Assembly: GCA_035255045.1 (NCBI GenBank)
Contig: DATFAA010000007.1
Coordinates: 1-64,000, forward strand
Direction: 5' to 3'
DNA length: 64,000 bases
DNA from: JAGTRP01 sp035255045
GTDB taxonomy: Bacteria > Pseudomonadota > Gammaproteobacteria > Burkholderiales > Rhodocyclaceae
Positions 21,005 to 29,543 of the stretch are shown here, one piece after another (position 1 is the stretch's first letter; each line of letters starts with the position of its first letter). A program made the translations under genes and the position numbers. Below the pieces are notes generated by a model. The model made no database searches and was not told the origin of the DNA. It saw only the letters and a list, made by a program, of their open reading frames with translations.

Positions 21005-23611
21005 ATGAATAACGGCAGTGCCGAAGATAAGGGCGCAGGACAAAACTCGGCTACATGGTGGGACTGGATCGTCAGGCATGATGTTTCGGGGCTATTTGTC
21101 AGCAAGAACGACCAAGAACTATTCAAAGAGCTGGTATGGCAGCCCGACAACCCAGACCGCCAAGCAGCATGGAAGCTTTATACGGAACTCCGGACGCGAA
21201 TAACGACGCAACCTTTGCGCTATGGCACGGGTGACGAAGCAACGGCTCTTAGAAGCGTCTACGAATTATTTGGTCTGTCGCGTTCCTTGATCCAAAGCCA
21301 TTATGGGTGTACCCACTTCGCATCGATCGCGACCCGCGTCCTTAATTATTGGGTTCGTCCATTCACCGCGAAATGGCATCGAGTTAGCGTTGAAGGGCGT
21401 CTTGCTAGCACTGATGTAAGATTTTCCTTCCGAATAGAATTAGACGAACTGCGTAGTCACCTTCTCCAGTTTAGTCGTCTGCTTGGAATCCTTGCAGAGG
21501 ACCCAGAGGCAGAGTTGGCCGATGTTGGTGAAACGGAAACGGATCAATGCCACGTTTCCGACAAGCTATGGGAGAGCGTGAAATTCGGGCTGTCAGCAGC
21601 GCCGGGCACTGGCGACAACGCGACTCCTGCAATCAATGCAGCAGAAAAGAGCGACATTCGCGCTCGGCGACTCCACTATGGATGCGCAAATGCCGAAAGC
21701 GACGTTGACGCCGTAGGATTAGCCATTTCTGGCGGAGGTATCCGTTCTGCAATATTTGCTCTTGGTGTCGTGCAAACCTTGGCGCGCAGGGGTATCTTGC
21801 GTGATGTTGATTACCTATCCACCGTCTCTGGCGGAGGATATCTTGGTGCTTTTATCACTTCGATACTAGGTAGCTCAGGGGCAAATGTTGGTCTGGAGGC
21901 AGGGCAACAGCCATTTGGTGCGATGGGCGAGCGCGAAAACATCGGCGTTCGCCACCTAAGGAATCACAGCAAATATCTGAGCGAAGGTGGCGCGCGTACA
22001 TTGATGACCGTCGTTGCTCTCGGAGTCTACGGTCTGATTATTACCCTAATGCTCGCGGCACCGTTTCTACTTTTAGGCGCCCTTTTAATAGTCAGTACCT
22101 TAAGCGACGGATCCCTCGCGACGTTGCCGTCACCGACCTTTTCGCAGGCTACGGTTTACATGGCCATGGTTCTTGCGATTGCAGTTGCCTGCCTCCCCGC
22201 TTTCCAAACGTTCGCATCTCGCCAGATTGGTTGCCGCTGGGAGCAGTTTTGCATTTGGCTTGCTGTCGCCTTTTCCATCCTCCTCTTATGGGAGGCCATG
22301 CCAAGCCTCATCAAATTTATCCGACCGAATTCGGTGAGCGTGGTCATCGGAAGTTTGGCCGTCGCGATCGGTTCGGCGATCGTCGGACTTTGGCAAGGGC
22401 CAGAAAGTCGGGGCGGGCGGTTCGCGCTTGGCTTGGCGGCCATGATGGCGCCAATACTCTTATTCGTCGCGCTCCTAACCATGTGCGTTTTGATCGCCGA
22501 TGCATTGGAAGGGCGCTGGTGTTTTGGCTTGATTGCTCTTGGCCTTCTCGTTTACACGGGTGTTTTCGTTAACATCAACTTCGCTTCACCTCATCGTTAT
22601 TACCGCAATCGCCTGGCCCGGACCTATCTAACGATTCTCTCGGAGAATAAGTTGCTGCCAGTGGATCCACAATTGTTGTCTTTGGTGAATCCATTAGCGA
22701 AAGCGCCTTATCACATTATCAATGCCGCACTAAACATCCCAGCCTCCGATAATCCGGACCTGCGGGGCCGCAATACAGACTTCTTCTCATTTAGTAAGCA
22801 TTTCTGTGGCAGCCCTCTTGTTGGCTATTTCCCAACTAGGGACTGGGAAGCCGTCGACAGCCATTTGGACCTCGGCACTGCAATCGCCATCTCTGGTGCG
22901 GCGGCGGCACCACATATGGGAACCCTTAATAGTGCGCGGTATCGTCTCTGGCTCGCAATGCTCAATGTTCGCCTGGGATATTGGCTTTGTCACGCTACTA
23001 AACCTCGTTGGTGGCGGAAGCTGCCTCCGCCCGGCTGGCTATACTTCGTCCGCGAGTTAACCGGCAGGATGGACGAGAAGACACGATATCTAAACTTGTC
23101 CGATGGGGGGCACATAGAGAACCTTGGTATCTATGAACTCCTTCGCCGGAAGTGTAAGTTCATCATTGCGATCGACGGGGAAGCGGATCCAAAGCGAGTG
23201 TTCGGCGGATTCCTCACTTTGACGCAGTTGGCTTACATTGACCTTGGCGTAAAGATTGAGCCTGATCTCTCAGATCTTCGTACTGAACCGGATGGGCATG
23301 AACGGGCGCATTTTGGCCTTTCGCAAATTGACTATCCGGATGGCGACAAGGGTTTGCTCTTCTACATAAAGTCGTCAATGACAGGAAACGAACCTGAATT
23401 CATACGAAAATATCGCGACGACTATCCCGATTTCCCCCATCAAAGTACCTTGCAGCAACTGTTCAGCGAAACGCAGTTTGAAGCGTATCGGGCACTGGGC
23501 GAACATATTGCGAACGATTTATTCCGCAAAGACCTTGTGGGTGGGGACTGGAACAACGACCATCGAACTCGGACCTGGTTTGAACGGTTAGCAAAGCAAC
23601 TATTGCCTTGA
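21005..23611 (+). CDS. Patatin-like phospholipase with a multi-pass membrane insert
   Basis: The 868-residue protein has a soluble N-terminal region (1-235) and then patatin block 1: oxyanion loop ISGGGIRS (241-248) and nucleophile Ser275 in STVSGGG. A membrane domain of about five or six helices follows (about 333-525), and then the second catalytic block with Asp700 in LSDGGHIENLG. The Ser-Asp dyad is thus complete but separated by about 425 residues. Patatin lipases such as CapV destroy the inner membrane in CBASS immunity. Here no cyclase is present, but TIR and SLOG proteins are neighbours. The ATG lacks a strong ribosome-binding site. It converges with the TIR-SLOG gene. Confidence 0.85.
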   Translation: MNNGSAEDKGAGQNSATWWDWIVRHDVSGLFVSKNDQELFKELVWQPDNPDRQAAWKLYTELRTRITTQPLRYGTGDEATALRSVYELFGLSRSLIQSHYGCTHFASIATRVLNYWVRPFTAKWHRVSVEGRLASTDVRFSFRIELDELRSHLLQFSRLLGILAEDPEAELADVGETETDQCHVSDKLWESVKFGLSAAPGTGDNATPAINAAEKSDIRARRLHYGCANAESDVDAVGLAISGGGIRSAIFALGVVQTLARRGILRDVDYLSTVSGGGYLGAFITSILGSSGANVGLEAGQQPFGAMGERENIGVRHLRNHSKYLSEGGARTLMTVVALGVYGLIITLMLAAPFLLLGALLIVSTLSDGSLATLPSPTFSQATVYMAMVLAIAVACLPAFQTFASRQIGCRWEQFCIWLAVAFSILLLWEAMPSLIKFIRPNSVSVVIGSLAVAIGSAIVGLWQGPESRGGRFALGLAAMMAPILLFVALLTMCVLIADALEGRWCFGLIALGLLVYTGVFVNINFASPHRYYRNRLARTYLTILSENKLLPVDPQLLSLVNPLAKAPYHIINAALNIPASDNPDLRGRNTDFFSFSKHFCGSPLVGYFPTRDWEAVDSHLDLGTAIAISGAAAAPHMGTLNSARYRLWLAMLNVRLGYWLCHATKPRWWRKLPPPGWLYFVRELTGRMDEKTRYLNLSDGGHIENLGIYELLRRKCKFIIAIDGEADPKRVFGGFLTLTQLAYIDLGVKIEPDLSDLRTEPDGHERAHFGLSQIDYPDGDKGLLFYIKSSMTGNEPEFIRKYRDDYPDFPHQSTLQQLFSETQFEAYRALGEHIANDLFRKDLVGGDWNNDHRTRTWFERLAKQLLP

Positions 23612-23964
23612 CGCCCCCGGCAATCACCACTTGGCATTCTAAGGATTCGAACCGGGCGACAAAAGCATGAACGAAGTCCAATGGAAAATTGGATTTATGC
23701 CCAACACCTACTTTGAGACCCCATCCCTGAATATCTCGAAATATTGCTGGAATGGGCGGTCCCGATCTAGTCTGTGCGGTTCTTTACATTGATTTGAAAT
23801 CTCAAACGGGAACCTGATCCTACAACGCTGCAAAGGGAAATGTCGGCATTCCAGTCCCGGACATAGATCGGGCGCCGATGATACCGATGTCTGATGTGGC
23901 GCTAGCCCATTTGGTTTCCACTAAGCGATGGGGAGCATGGGCCTAGCCTACTGATGCCCAACGC
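23612..23964. other. Intergenic region between convergent genes
   Basis: I see no open frame with protein-like features, no clear intrinsic terminator and no repeat here. It separates the patatin gene from the convergent TIR-SLOG gene. Confidence 0.5.
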
Positions 23965-25062
23965 TTAAGCACTCGAAGGTGTTGATTCCCGCATAAATTC
24001 AACTTGGCGGGCGATTAGATTGCAAATCTGGTCACCGACGATATCACTCCCTCGCTTACTAGTTTGAAGTTCAGACACCTCTTCTATTAGTGAGTCGTGA
24101 AACGTTGTTTCAGCATCCGCCGCTGCTCCGCCGGTGAACTGCAGCGGTAGTAACGGAATTCCGGCCTGTATGGCCAGTTTGCCTTCTTGGGCCGCACGCC
24201 CATTTGTAGTGCCACCAATCATCACGGCGACATCAGGCACTCGTCCAATGCAGTCGACAAACATTCGACGGATACCGGGGCCGGTCCGAAGCGATCCGAG
24301 AATTATTACCGGATTAAGCGCCGGGGCAGGTCCACGGGCGGCTTTCATGGCAAGCAACTGGGGTAACTCACCTGTCTCTGCTTGCGATGGGGCAATTGAC
24401 TTGTAAGCAATGCAATCGCCCACGTAGTTCAGGAGTTCGGTACGCCCAAGAACAACCCGAAAATTCCTACATGTGAGGCTAGCCGTTAGCGCGTCAGCTG
24501 TCTTGAAGGCTCGGTCCCGGAATTCATCAGTGGCATCGGTAACTGAACCGATTAACCATACGAGAATGGGATCGTCAATTTTTGGGACATAAGCGGGAAG
24601 CAGCGATTCAGCAGCGGTAGCCGCTGATACCCATTTGTTGGCCAGGTCCTCGCGATCAGGCAAGAGTCGCTTTGCCTCAGTTTGTGAGGCAATATCATCG
24701 AGCAAACGAAGCGCGTGATCCCGATTGGTCAATTCCATTGATTGTTGAAGTCCATATACCTCGGAAAGGGCAGAGCTATCGAGACCCATACAACATATCG
24801 GAACTACTTGTTTCCCGGCCATGACGCCATAGCCAGCCTCGATGTTGATCCATGGCCGCGAGTGTGATTTCGGCGAGAATAGAACAAGCACGAGATCAGA
24901 TTCCGTGAGTGCCTTCTTAATAGCGTCGAGCCAATTCTTTCCTAGGCGTATCTCCTCAGAAAGGAAGACTTCAACCATCCCGCCAAATGCCCGATTAAAC
25001 TGATTCTTTACCATCTCGGCTAAAGCCGATTCTTCATGGGTATGCGACACAAAGACTCGCAA
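23965..25062 (-). CDS. TIR-SLOG-like protein
   Basis: The 365-residue protein has an N-terminal TIR domain (1-135): MRVFVSHTHEES first strand, SDLVLVLFSPKS, and SRPWINIEAGYG with Glu75 as the likely NADase residue. A linker leads to a Rossmannoid domain (about 165-315) with ILVWLIGSVTD, VIILGSLRTG and AVMIGGTTNGRAAQEG. This resembles SLOG nucleotide-sensor domains, which carry a G-G-x-x-x-G-x-x-x-E signature. In Thoeris the SLOG domain of ThsA binds the TIR-made signal. A TIR effector driven by a SLOG sensor would fit as receiver for the ThsB-like protein. The SLOG call is by eye. Confidence 0.72.
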   Translation of the reverse strand: MRVFVSHTHEESALAEMVKNQFNRAFGGMVEVFLSEEIRLGKNWLDAIKKALTESDLVLVLFSPKSHSRPWINIEAGYGVMAGKQVVPICCMGLDSSALSEVYGLQQSMELTNRDHALRLLDDIASQTEAKRLLPDREDLANKWVSAATAAESLLPAYVPKIDDPILVWLIGSVTDATDEFRDRAFKTADALTASLTCRNFRVVLGRTELLNYVGDCIAYKSIAPSQAETGELPQLLAMKAARGPAPALNPVIILGSLRTGPGIRRMFVDCIGRVPDVAVMIGGTTNGRAAQEGKLAIQAGIPLLPLQFTGGAAADAETTFHDSLIEEVSELQTSKRGSDIVGDQICNLIARQVEFMRESTPSSA

Positions 25063-25237
25063 AGCTTTTCTCTCCGTGGATGTGTAGCACTGAATGAGGT
25101 GAGTGTGGCCTTATGACCAAAACGCATTGGCTCTGTTCGGCGCGTCATGTTTCTAGCATTGTCTATTGTTCTTCATGAACTCTCGAGGATTATTTATCCA
25201 TTTCTGGTGGGTCGCTCGTCGTTGATACGCAGCAACT

Positions 25238-25471
25238 GTGTTCATCGCCCTATGGTCAGCCGAGTATGCTTGCAGCCCTCGGTGCTTCGACGAACTTGAG
25301 CTGGCGCTTGATCGACATGCGAAAGGAGTATTGGAGCTATGGCTTCTCCGAGTTGACTCGACCCGGGCGGTTCCCTCGCGCGCTCGAGAACTTGTCCACT
25401 ACGAAACGCCGAATCGCGAGTTGCTGGAAGGTCGAATCCTGAGCCTGCTTGCGACGATGGAGTCGCGGTAA
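25238..25471 (+). pseudogene. Truncated TIR-domain gene (3' part)
   Basis: The frame encodes LWSAEYACSPRCFDELELAL, a textbook TIR central segment (S-x-x-Y-x-x-S-x-x-C-x-x-E), followed by strand and helix text LELWLLRVDSTRAVPS. The first strand and helix of a TIR domain are missing, and the only start is a GTG inside the domain after an upstream stop. I read it as a broken gene left by rearrangement. It lies on the opposite strand between two minus-strand genes. Confidence 0.6.
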
Positions 25472-25633
25472 CTGCTGACCTCGGACAGTTTATCTTTCGG
25501 GCGCTGAGTTTGATCTAGATCTTGTCTCTAATTGTTGTTCGAATAAGTTCGTGGCTGCTTTATTTTTGATGTCCGTGCCCAATGCCTGCTGTTTAGGCAT
25601 AGGCGTATCTGGCTCGAACTAATGGCTGGAGTC

Positions 25634-26539
25634 TCACTTCCCTGTGTTCACAGCTCCAGCATGAGGTGATTTATTGCCTGTTAGAGCCGCCGGAGCTTTC
25701 ACCTCCTTCTGGGATTTCATGTCTGCCGGCAGACCGAGATTAGAAGCTGAGGGCGTTGTCCCAGACGTACTAGGCGGCGCACGATCATTGATGGAGGTAG
25801 AGGCAGCTGCCGGTTTGTCGTGCGGCAAAATTAGGTCTTTAATGTAGGCGGTGGCGACCCCGATTAGCACCCCGATTAGCACCGTGATTACGATACCAAG
25901 CCAAATCGATATATTGTTTTGTTTCTTCTCTATCTCATGGATTCGGGTGCTAAGCGACTTGTCTTCATCCGCTAACTTCTTAACGTCGTTTTCGATTCGC
26001 TTTTCCAGTTCGAAAATCGATGGCACCTTTCCAGTAATGCTATTAATGACATCCATAGAAATGCCATCCAACCCCGGTTTAGTCTTGTGCTGAACGGAGG
26101 GAGCATCAAGATCGGCGAGCCAAAGAAGAAAGAGCTGCAATCCTTGTTGAAGATGAACTGGAGCAGGACCGGCGTTGAACACAGAGAAGGTTAGCTGCCC
26201 GCTATATCCAGGGTCGACATGAAAGCCAGAAACGTTCACCAGCCCCATCATTTTGTATCGAGCTTTAAATGAGATAAAGCCCATTGCGTCCTTGGGTATG
26301 GTAATTTTTTCCTCAGTAACAAGAAAAGCAAATTGGCCTGGAGGAATAGTGAAGGCTTCAGCCGAGGCAAGATTTTTTTTCGTGTGCGAGTTTGGTGCAG
26401 GGTTATCGACACCCGGCGTAATATAAATCTCGCCACCAATACGTAACGTGATTGCATTGCAATCCACTGCATTGGGACCAGGCTGGTTCACGATGCCCCC
26501 CAATTGTCCCGCTAGACGCTGACTACTCCAAAAACTCAT
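25634..26539 (-). CDS. dCTP deaminase/dUTPase-fold protein with coiled coil and membrane anchor
   Basis: The 301-residue protein has an N-terminal dCTP-deaminase-like beta fold (about 5-145): NAVDCNAITLRIG, IPPGQFAFLVTEEK and VSGFHVDPGYSGQL. A short coiled coil (173-208) and one membrane helix (IWLGIVITVLIGVLIGVATA, 212-231) follow, then a disordered tail. By eye against E. coli Dcd, the RSSLAR motif is replaced by KARYKM and the catalytic-glutamate strand (VLEFYN) by TFSVFN. So it should bind rather than deaminate a nucleotide. It is the last gene of the minus-strand pyrimidine operon, 77 nt after the TS-like gene. Confidence 0.75.
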   Translation of the reverse strand: MSFWSSQRLAGQLGGIVNQPGPNAVDCNAITLRIGGEIYITPGVDNPAPNSHTKKNLASAEAFTIPPGQFAFLVTEEKITIPKDAMGFISFKARYKMMGLVNVSGFHVDPGYSGQLTFSVFNAGPAPVHLQQGLQLFLLWLADLDAPSVQHKTKPGLDGISMDVINSITGKVPSIFELEKRIENDVKKLADEDKSLSTRIHEIEKKQNNISIWLGIVITVLIGVLIGVATAYIKDLILPHDKPAAASTSINDRAPPSTSGTTPSASNLGLPADMKSQKEVKAPAALTGNKSPHAGAVNTGK

Positions 26540-26616
26540 TATGCCCCCTTAAAAATTAAACTTTCTTATCGGTTATCTGCGTTGTATTAGAGAGCCAGGT
26601 GACGAGAGAACGGCTT

Positions 26617-27645
26617 TTACTGCTCCACACGCGGCGACCTGGAGGTTCCAAGGCGCGCTGTCCATGATGACCATGCCCAACGTAACACTTCATTGGCGCA
26701 TGAAGATATTATGGAATGTGCTTGATCAAAGTACCCTCTACGCCGTGCCGAATCGGCGGCGAGCACAACAAGCAGGTTCTGGTAAGACAACGGAAGACTT
26801 GAGGCAAGGGCAAGTTGTGAAATATCGTTTGTACTTAGGCCCGGTCTTGTTAAAGTCGCAAGTCGACGAAACATTTCGTCAATGATGCGTTTCCCGGTGG
26901 GCGCATCAGTGCGTAGATCATCAAGATTTTTGAGGGGGCTGATTGGCTCTCCGATTGAAAAATCGTGGAACCCTTCTGTATATGCGTGCAAGCTATCGCT
27001 CCAATGGCAGTAATGGCCCAGATTCAGACCAAGCCATCCCGCGAGGACTTCCTGTAATACGGTGAATTGAAGAAGGTTATAAGGAAGTCCTCTGCATACA
27101 TCGTTGCTCCGCATTATTTGTGTCCAGTCTAAGCAGCCATCGCGCACTTTCAACAACGACATGACATTGCAGGGTATGTCTTCACTACGTGGGAGACCAT
27201 CTTCTAGAGGGAGATCGACCCGGCCATCCCAATACTGAAGGACCGCCTGCCGACTGTTCGGATTTGCGCTCAGGACCTCGCATGCACGCGCTAGTTGGTC
27301 CACCCCGAAATGCTGTCGAAGGCGATATCCATAAGCGCCGGTGTAGATTGGGCCGTTCCCAGCGTACTTTGGTAGTTGTGGGAACCAATAGTTGAGAACC
27401 TCAGCGTCATTACTGCCTGCTAAGATCCATACAACTTCTGCAATCCCAAAAGCCGGATTTATGGCAGGAAGTCTAGAGACCACCCAATGCTGTCGAGGGT
27501 CCTCCACTTCGATAGCGACATGAAGAACCTCGTAAGTGTCGCCAACGCGGCTTTCTTGACTATGGTTTTCCCTTGACGCGGTCAATACAAGACGGAAGGC
27601 CTTTTGCCAAGCTTCATCAGAGGTAGTGGCTCGAATTAGTTCCAT
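26617..27645 (-). CDS. Thymidylate synthase-family protein
   Basis: The 342-residue protein has thymidylate synthase landmarks: nucleophile Cys159 in EDIPCNVMS, the phosphate/folate region MRSNDVCRGLPYN (RSxD at 179-182, Asn190) and GHYCHWSDSLHAY at 210-222. In ordinary ThyA the cysteine is followed by His (PPCH); here it is Asn. The Asn that selects dUMP is kept. Phage relatives make 5-hydroxymethyl-dUMP instead of dTMP. Its neighbour, a 5-hmdU-kinase-like protein, makes that activity plausible. The GC content and divergence argue against it being the housekeeping thyA. It lies 33 nt after the kinase gene. Confidence 0.82.
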   Translation of the reverse strand: MELIRATTSDEAWQKAFRLVLTASRENHSQESRVGDTYEVLHVAIEVEDPRQHWVVSRLPAINPAFGIAEVVWILAGSNDAEVLNYWFPQLPKYAGNGPIYTGAYGYRLRQHFGVDQLARACEVLSANPNSRQAVLQYWDGRVDLPLEDGLPRSEDIPCNVMSLLKVRDGCLDWTQIMRSNDVCRGLPYNLLQFTVLQEVLAGWLGLNLGHYCHWSDSLHAYTEGFHDFSIGEPISPLKNLDDLRTDAPTGKRIIDEMFRRLATLTRPGLSTNDISQLALASSLPLSYQNLLVVLAADSARRRGYFDQAHSIISSCANEVLRWAWSSWTARLGTSRSPRVEQ

Positions 27646-27678
27646 AGACTTTACATTATTGGATGCGTTGCTCGCACA

Positions 27679-29379
27679 CTATCCCCATAATCCGGCGGCG
27701 AGGCCATTTCCGGGGGATGGTGATTCCTGATGAATTTTCTCGTTGATATTCCACTTTGGCGGATACCAATAAGTGATAGTCCTAGGCGTCCGTCGATACA
27801 TCTGTTTAATTCGAGTTCGGCCGCTCAGTCCTACGACATCCGGGTGTGCAAGGCGAGCGTACTTGTCCGTTTCGCAAAATAGGTTCTGACAGTCTATTAA
27901 CTGTAAGTGGCGGCCCCATAGCGACTTAAAGGTTAGACCGAGCCGCTCAAATTCTGTGCTTTGGCGATCCATTACCCACCGTATAACATCGGCCTCATCA
28001 AAGTCCCCAATATCGGAAAAGCATTTCCGGATTCCATCGCGGGCACCAGGGCCGGGTACTACAAATTCCTGCTCGCTGAAATTAATAAGCGTGCTGTAGT
28101 TCAAGTCCGTCACAAACTGATAGGCTAGAAAATCGCCAAGCATAGGAAATGAGCGAAGCAGGCTGAAGGCATCCTTCATGGATGCCGCTTCAGTTAAGCG
28201 TTCAGGGAGCTGCTGGTTCAGCATAGCCTCAAGAAGGCGGAGGTGGCTAGTATGCTTCCGAGGGCCAGAATCGAACGCCCTTGCTGCAGGCATAATGTAC
28301 GCCGCAGAATAAATTCGCGCCCCTGCTTTGAGTGCTCGGGACAGTACGCGATCGTAGTGTTCGAATCTGTACTCAGAATATCGAATCTGCCCAAACTCAT
28401 TCTTGAGTAACTCCCACGTATCTATTTTATTAAACAGCTTAAATAGAATAGTGCGAAAAAACACTTCTTGTGGGGTCTGATCTTCACTCTCGTAAATTAC
28501 GTTGCGGATCAGATATTGACTAACCCGGTCCGATGCCCGATAGACATTTGTGAACTTGTGCTTTGTAAGTATCGGGTCACAACTCAGAGCGCCAGATTTA
28601 CCCTCTACCTGACGAAAAAAGACCTCTTGGCGCTCCGCAGCAAATTTCCAGTAAGTGTCATACACCTTGGATGGCTTAGGGGGACTTGCCTTTGTATAAA
28701 TATCTAGGCTGACGGGTGCAGCACTGTTAGTGACGATAGTGCGGGAGACATCAGACTTCGACAATCGAGGAGACTGGCTTCTCCCGCCGGGATTTTTTCT
28801 TTGAATGATCTTAAGAACCTTTTCAAGAAGCGAGTCAATCGTTCCCGTATTGCTAAGGATTTCTACAGGAAAGGCCATTTCATCTTGGGCAAGGCCAAGG
28901 TAGGCAGAAGCCAACGCGCCATTTGTATGGGGCCGATCTAATAGAAAAAGGGTCGTTGGCTTAACGCCCTTCCAAGCGAGCGATTCCAACTGAATCATGG
29001 CCTGGAGTAACTCGCTTGGTACACCTGATGTACTCCCATAGACCTGGGTGGACCACCAATATCGATCTAACAGGACCACTTTCCCATCGCGCAAAGCGGG
29101 CAAAATGCAACTCTCGATCGCGTCCACATGCGCTGCGACATGGAGGAGCTGCAAACCAGATGGCGCAATGGCCTCGATCCCAAACTTTTGCGGATTATGG
29201 TGAAGTTCGTGAACGTGTTTGCCGAGGGAGCCCCCCTGCCTGCCAGGAAAGGCAAACGCAACGCATCCAATGCCGCACCGATCGAGGTATTCCTTTAGAA
29301 CTGAAACCAAGGTCGTCTTCCCCGCACCGTCCGCTCCCTCGAACACGAACAATGCTGCGCTTTGGATCGGGTTTTTCAT
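27679..29379 (-). CDS. Thymidylate-kinase domain fused to 5-hmdU DNA kinase-type helical domain
   Basis: The 566-residue protein has an N-terminal P-loop kinase of the thymidylate-kinase type (1-200; GADGAGKTT at 15-23, DRY at 105-107). After a low-complexity linker comes a helical domain (about 236-545) with KFTNVYRASDRVSQYLIRN, FVVPGPGARDGIRKCFSD and LQLIDCQNLFCETDKYAR. I recognise this text from phage 5-hydroxymethyl-dU DNA kinases and related thymine-hypermodification proteins. VPGPGARDG is a helix-hairpin-helix-like DNA-binding turn. Phage relatives phosphorylate 5-hmdU in DNA. An identical role on a chromosome is inferred. It is upstream of the TS-like gene in the same operon. Confidence 0.82.
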   Translation of the reverse strand: MKNPIQSAALFVFEGADGAGKTTLVSVLKEYLDRCGIGCVAFAFPGRQGGSLGKHVHELHHNPQKFGIEAIAPSGLQLLHVAAHVDAIESCILPALRDGKVVLLDRYWWSTQVYGSTSGVPSELLQAMIQLESLAWKGVKPTTLFLLDRPHTNGALASAYLGLAQDEMAFPVEILSNTGTIDSLLEKVLKIIQRKNPGGRSQSPRLSKSDVSRTIVTNSAAPVSLDIYTKASPPKPSKVYDTYWKFAAERQEVFFRQVEGKSGALSCDPILTKHKFTNVYRASDRVSQYLIRNVIYESEDQTPQEVFFRTILFKLFNKIDTWELLKNEFGQIRYSEYRFEHYDRVLSRALKAGARIYSAAYIMPAARAFDSGPRKHTSHLRLLEAMLNQQLPERLTEAASMKDAFSLLRSFPMLGDFLAYQFVTDLNYSTLINFSEQEFVVPGPGARDGIRKCFSDIGDFDEADVIRWVMDRQSTEFERLGLTFKSLWGRHLQLIDCQNLFCETDKYARLAHPDVVGLSGRTRIKQMYRRTPRTITYWYPPKWNINEKIHQESPSPGNGLAAGLWG

Positions 29380-29543
29380 GTCAGTAGTGGGGATTCGGTA
29401 AAAGCATCAAGCGTCGTACCGGATACAGAGCACTTCAGAACCGGAACCATTGCGAAAGTAGCGACGACGAATCGATCATCGTCGCGCATTACCGACGAGG
29501 ATCGCTATTGGCGACACCACTCAAGTATGGATTTTACTGGAAG

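Noticed and set aside
20756..21012. Two overlapping plus-strand ORFs before the patatin gene
   Set aside because: No ribosome-binding site, no domain text, and they overlap each other and the patatin start region.
21005..23611. CBASS operon with CapV effector
   Set aside because: The patatin protein is large and membrane-inserted, and no CD-NTase, Cap2 or Cap3 gene is present in the window.
19228..25062. Canonical Thoeris (ThsA-ThsB)
   Set aside because: There is no SIR2-SLOG ThsA. The ThsB-like gene pairs with Nmad2, and the SLOG-like protein carries a TIR domain.
26617..27645. Housekeeping thymidylate synthase
   Set aside because: Altered active-site neighbour (PCN), AT-rich island context and adjacency to the kinase-helical fusion argue against it; final proof needs the full genome.
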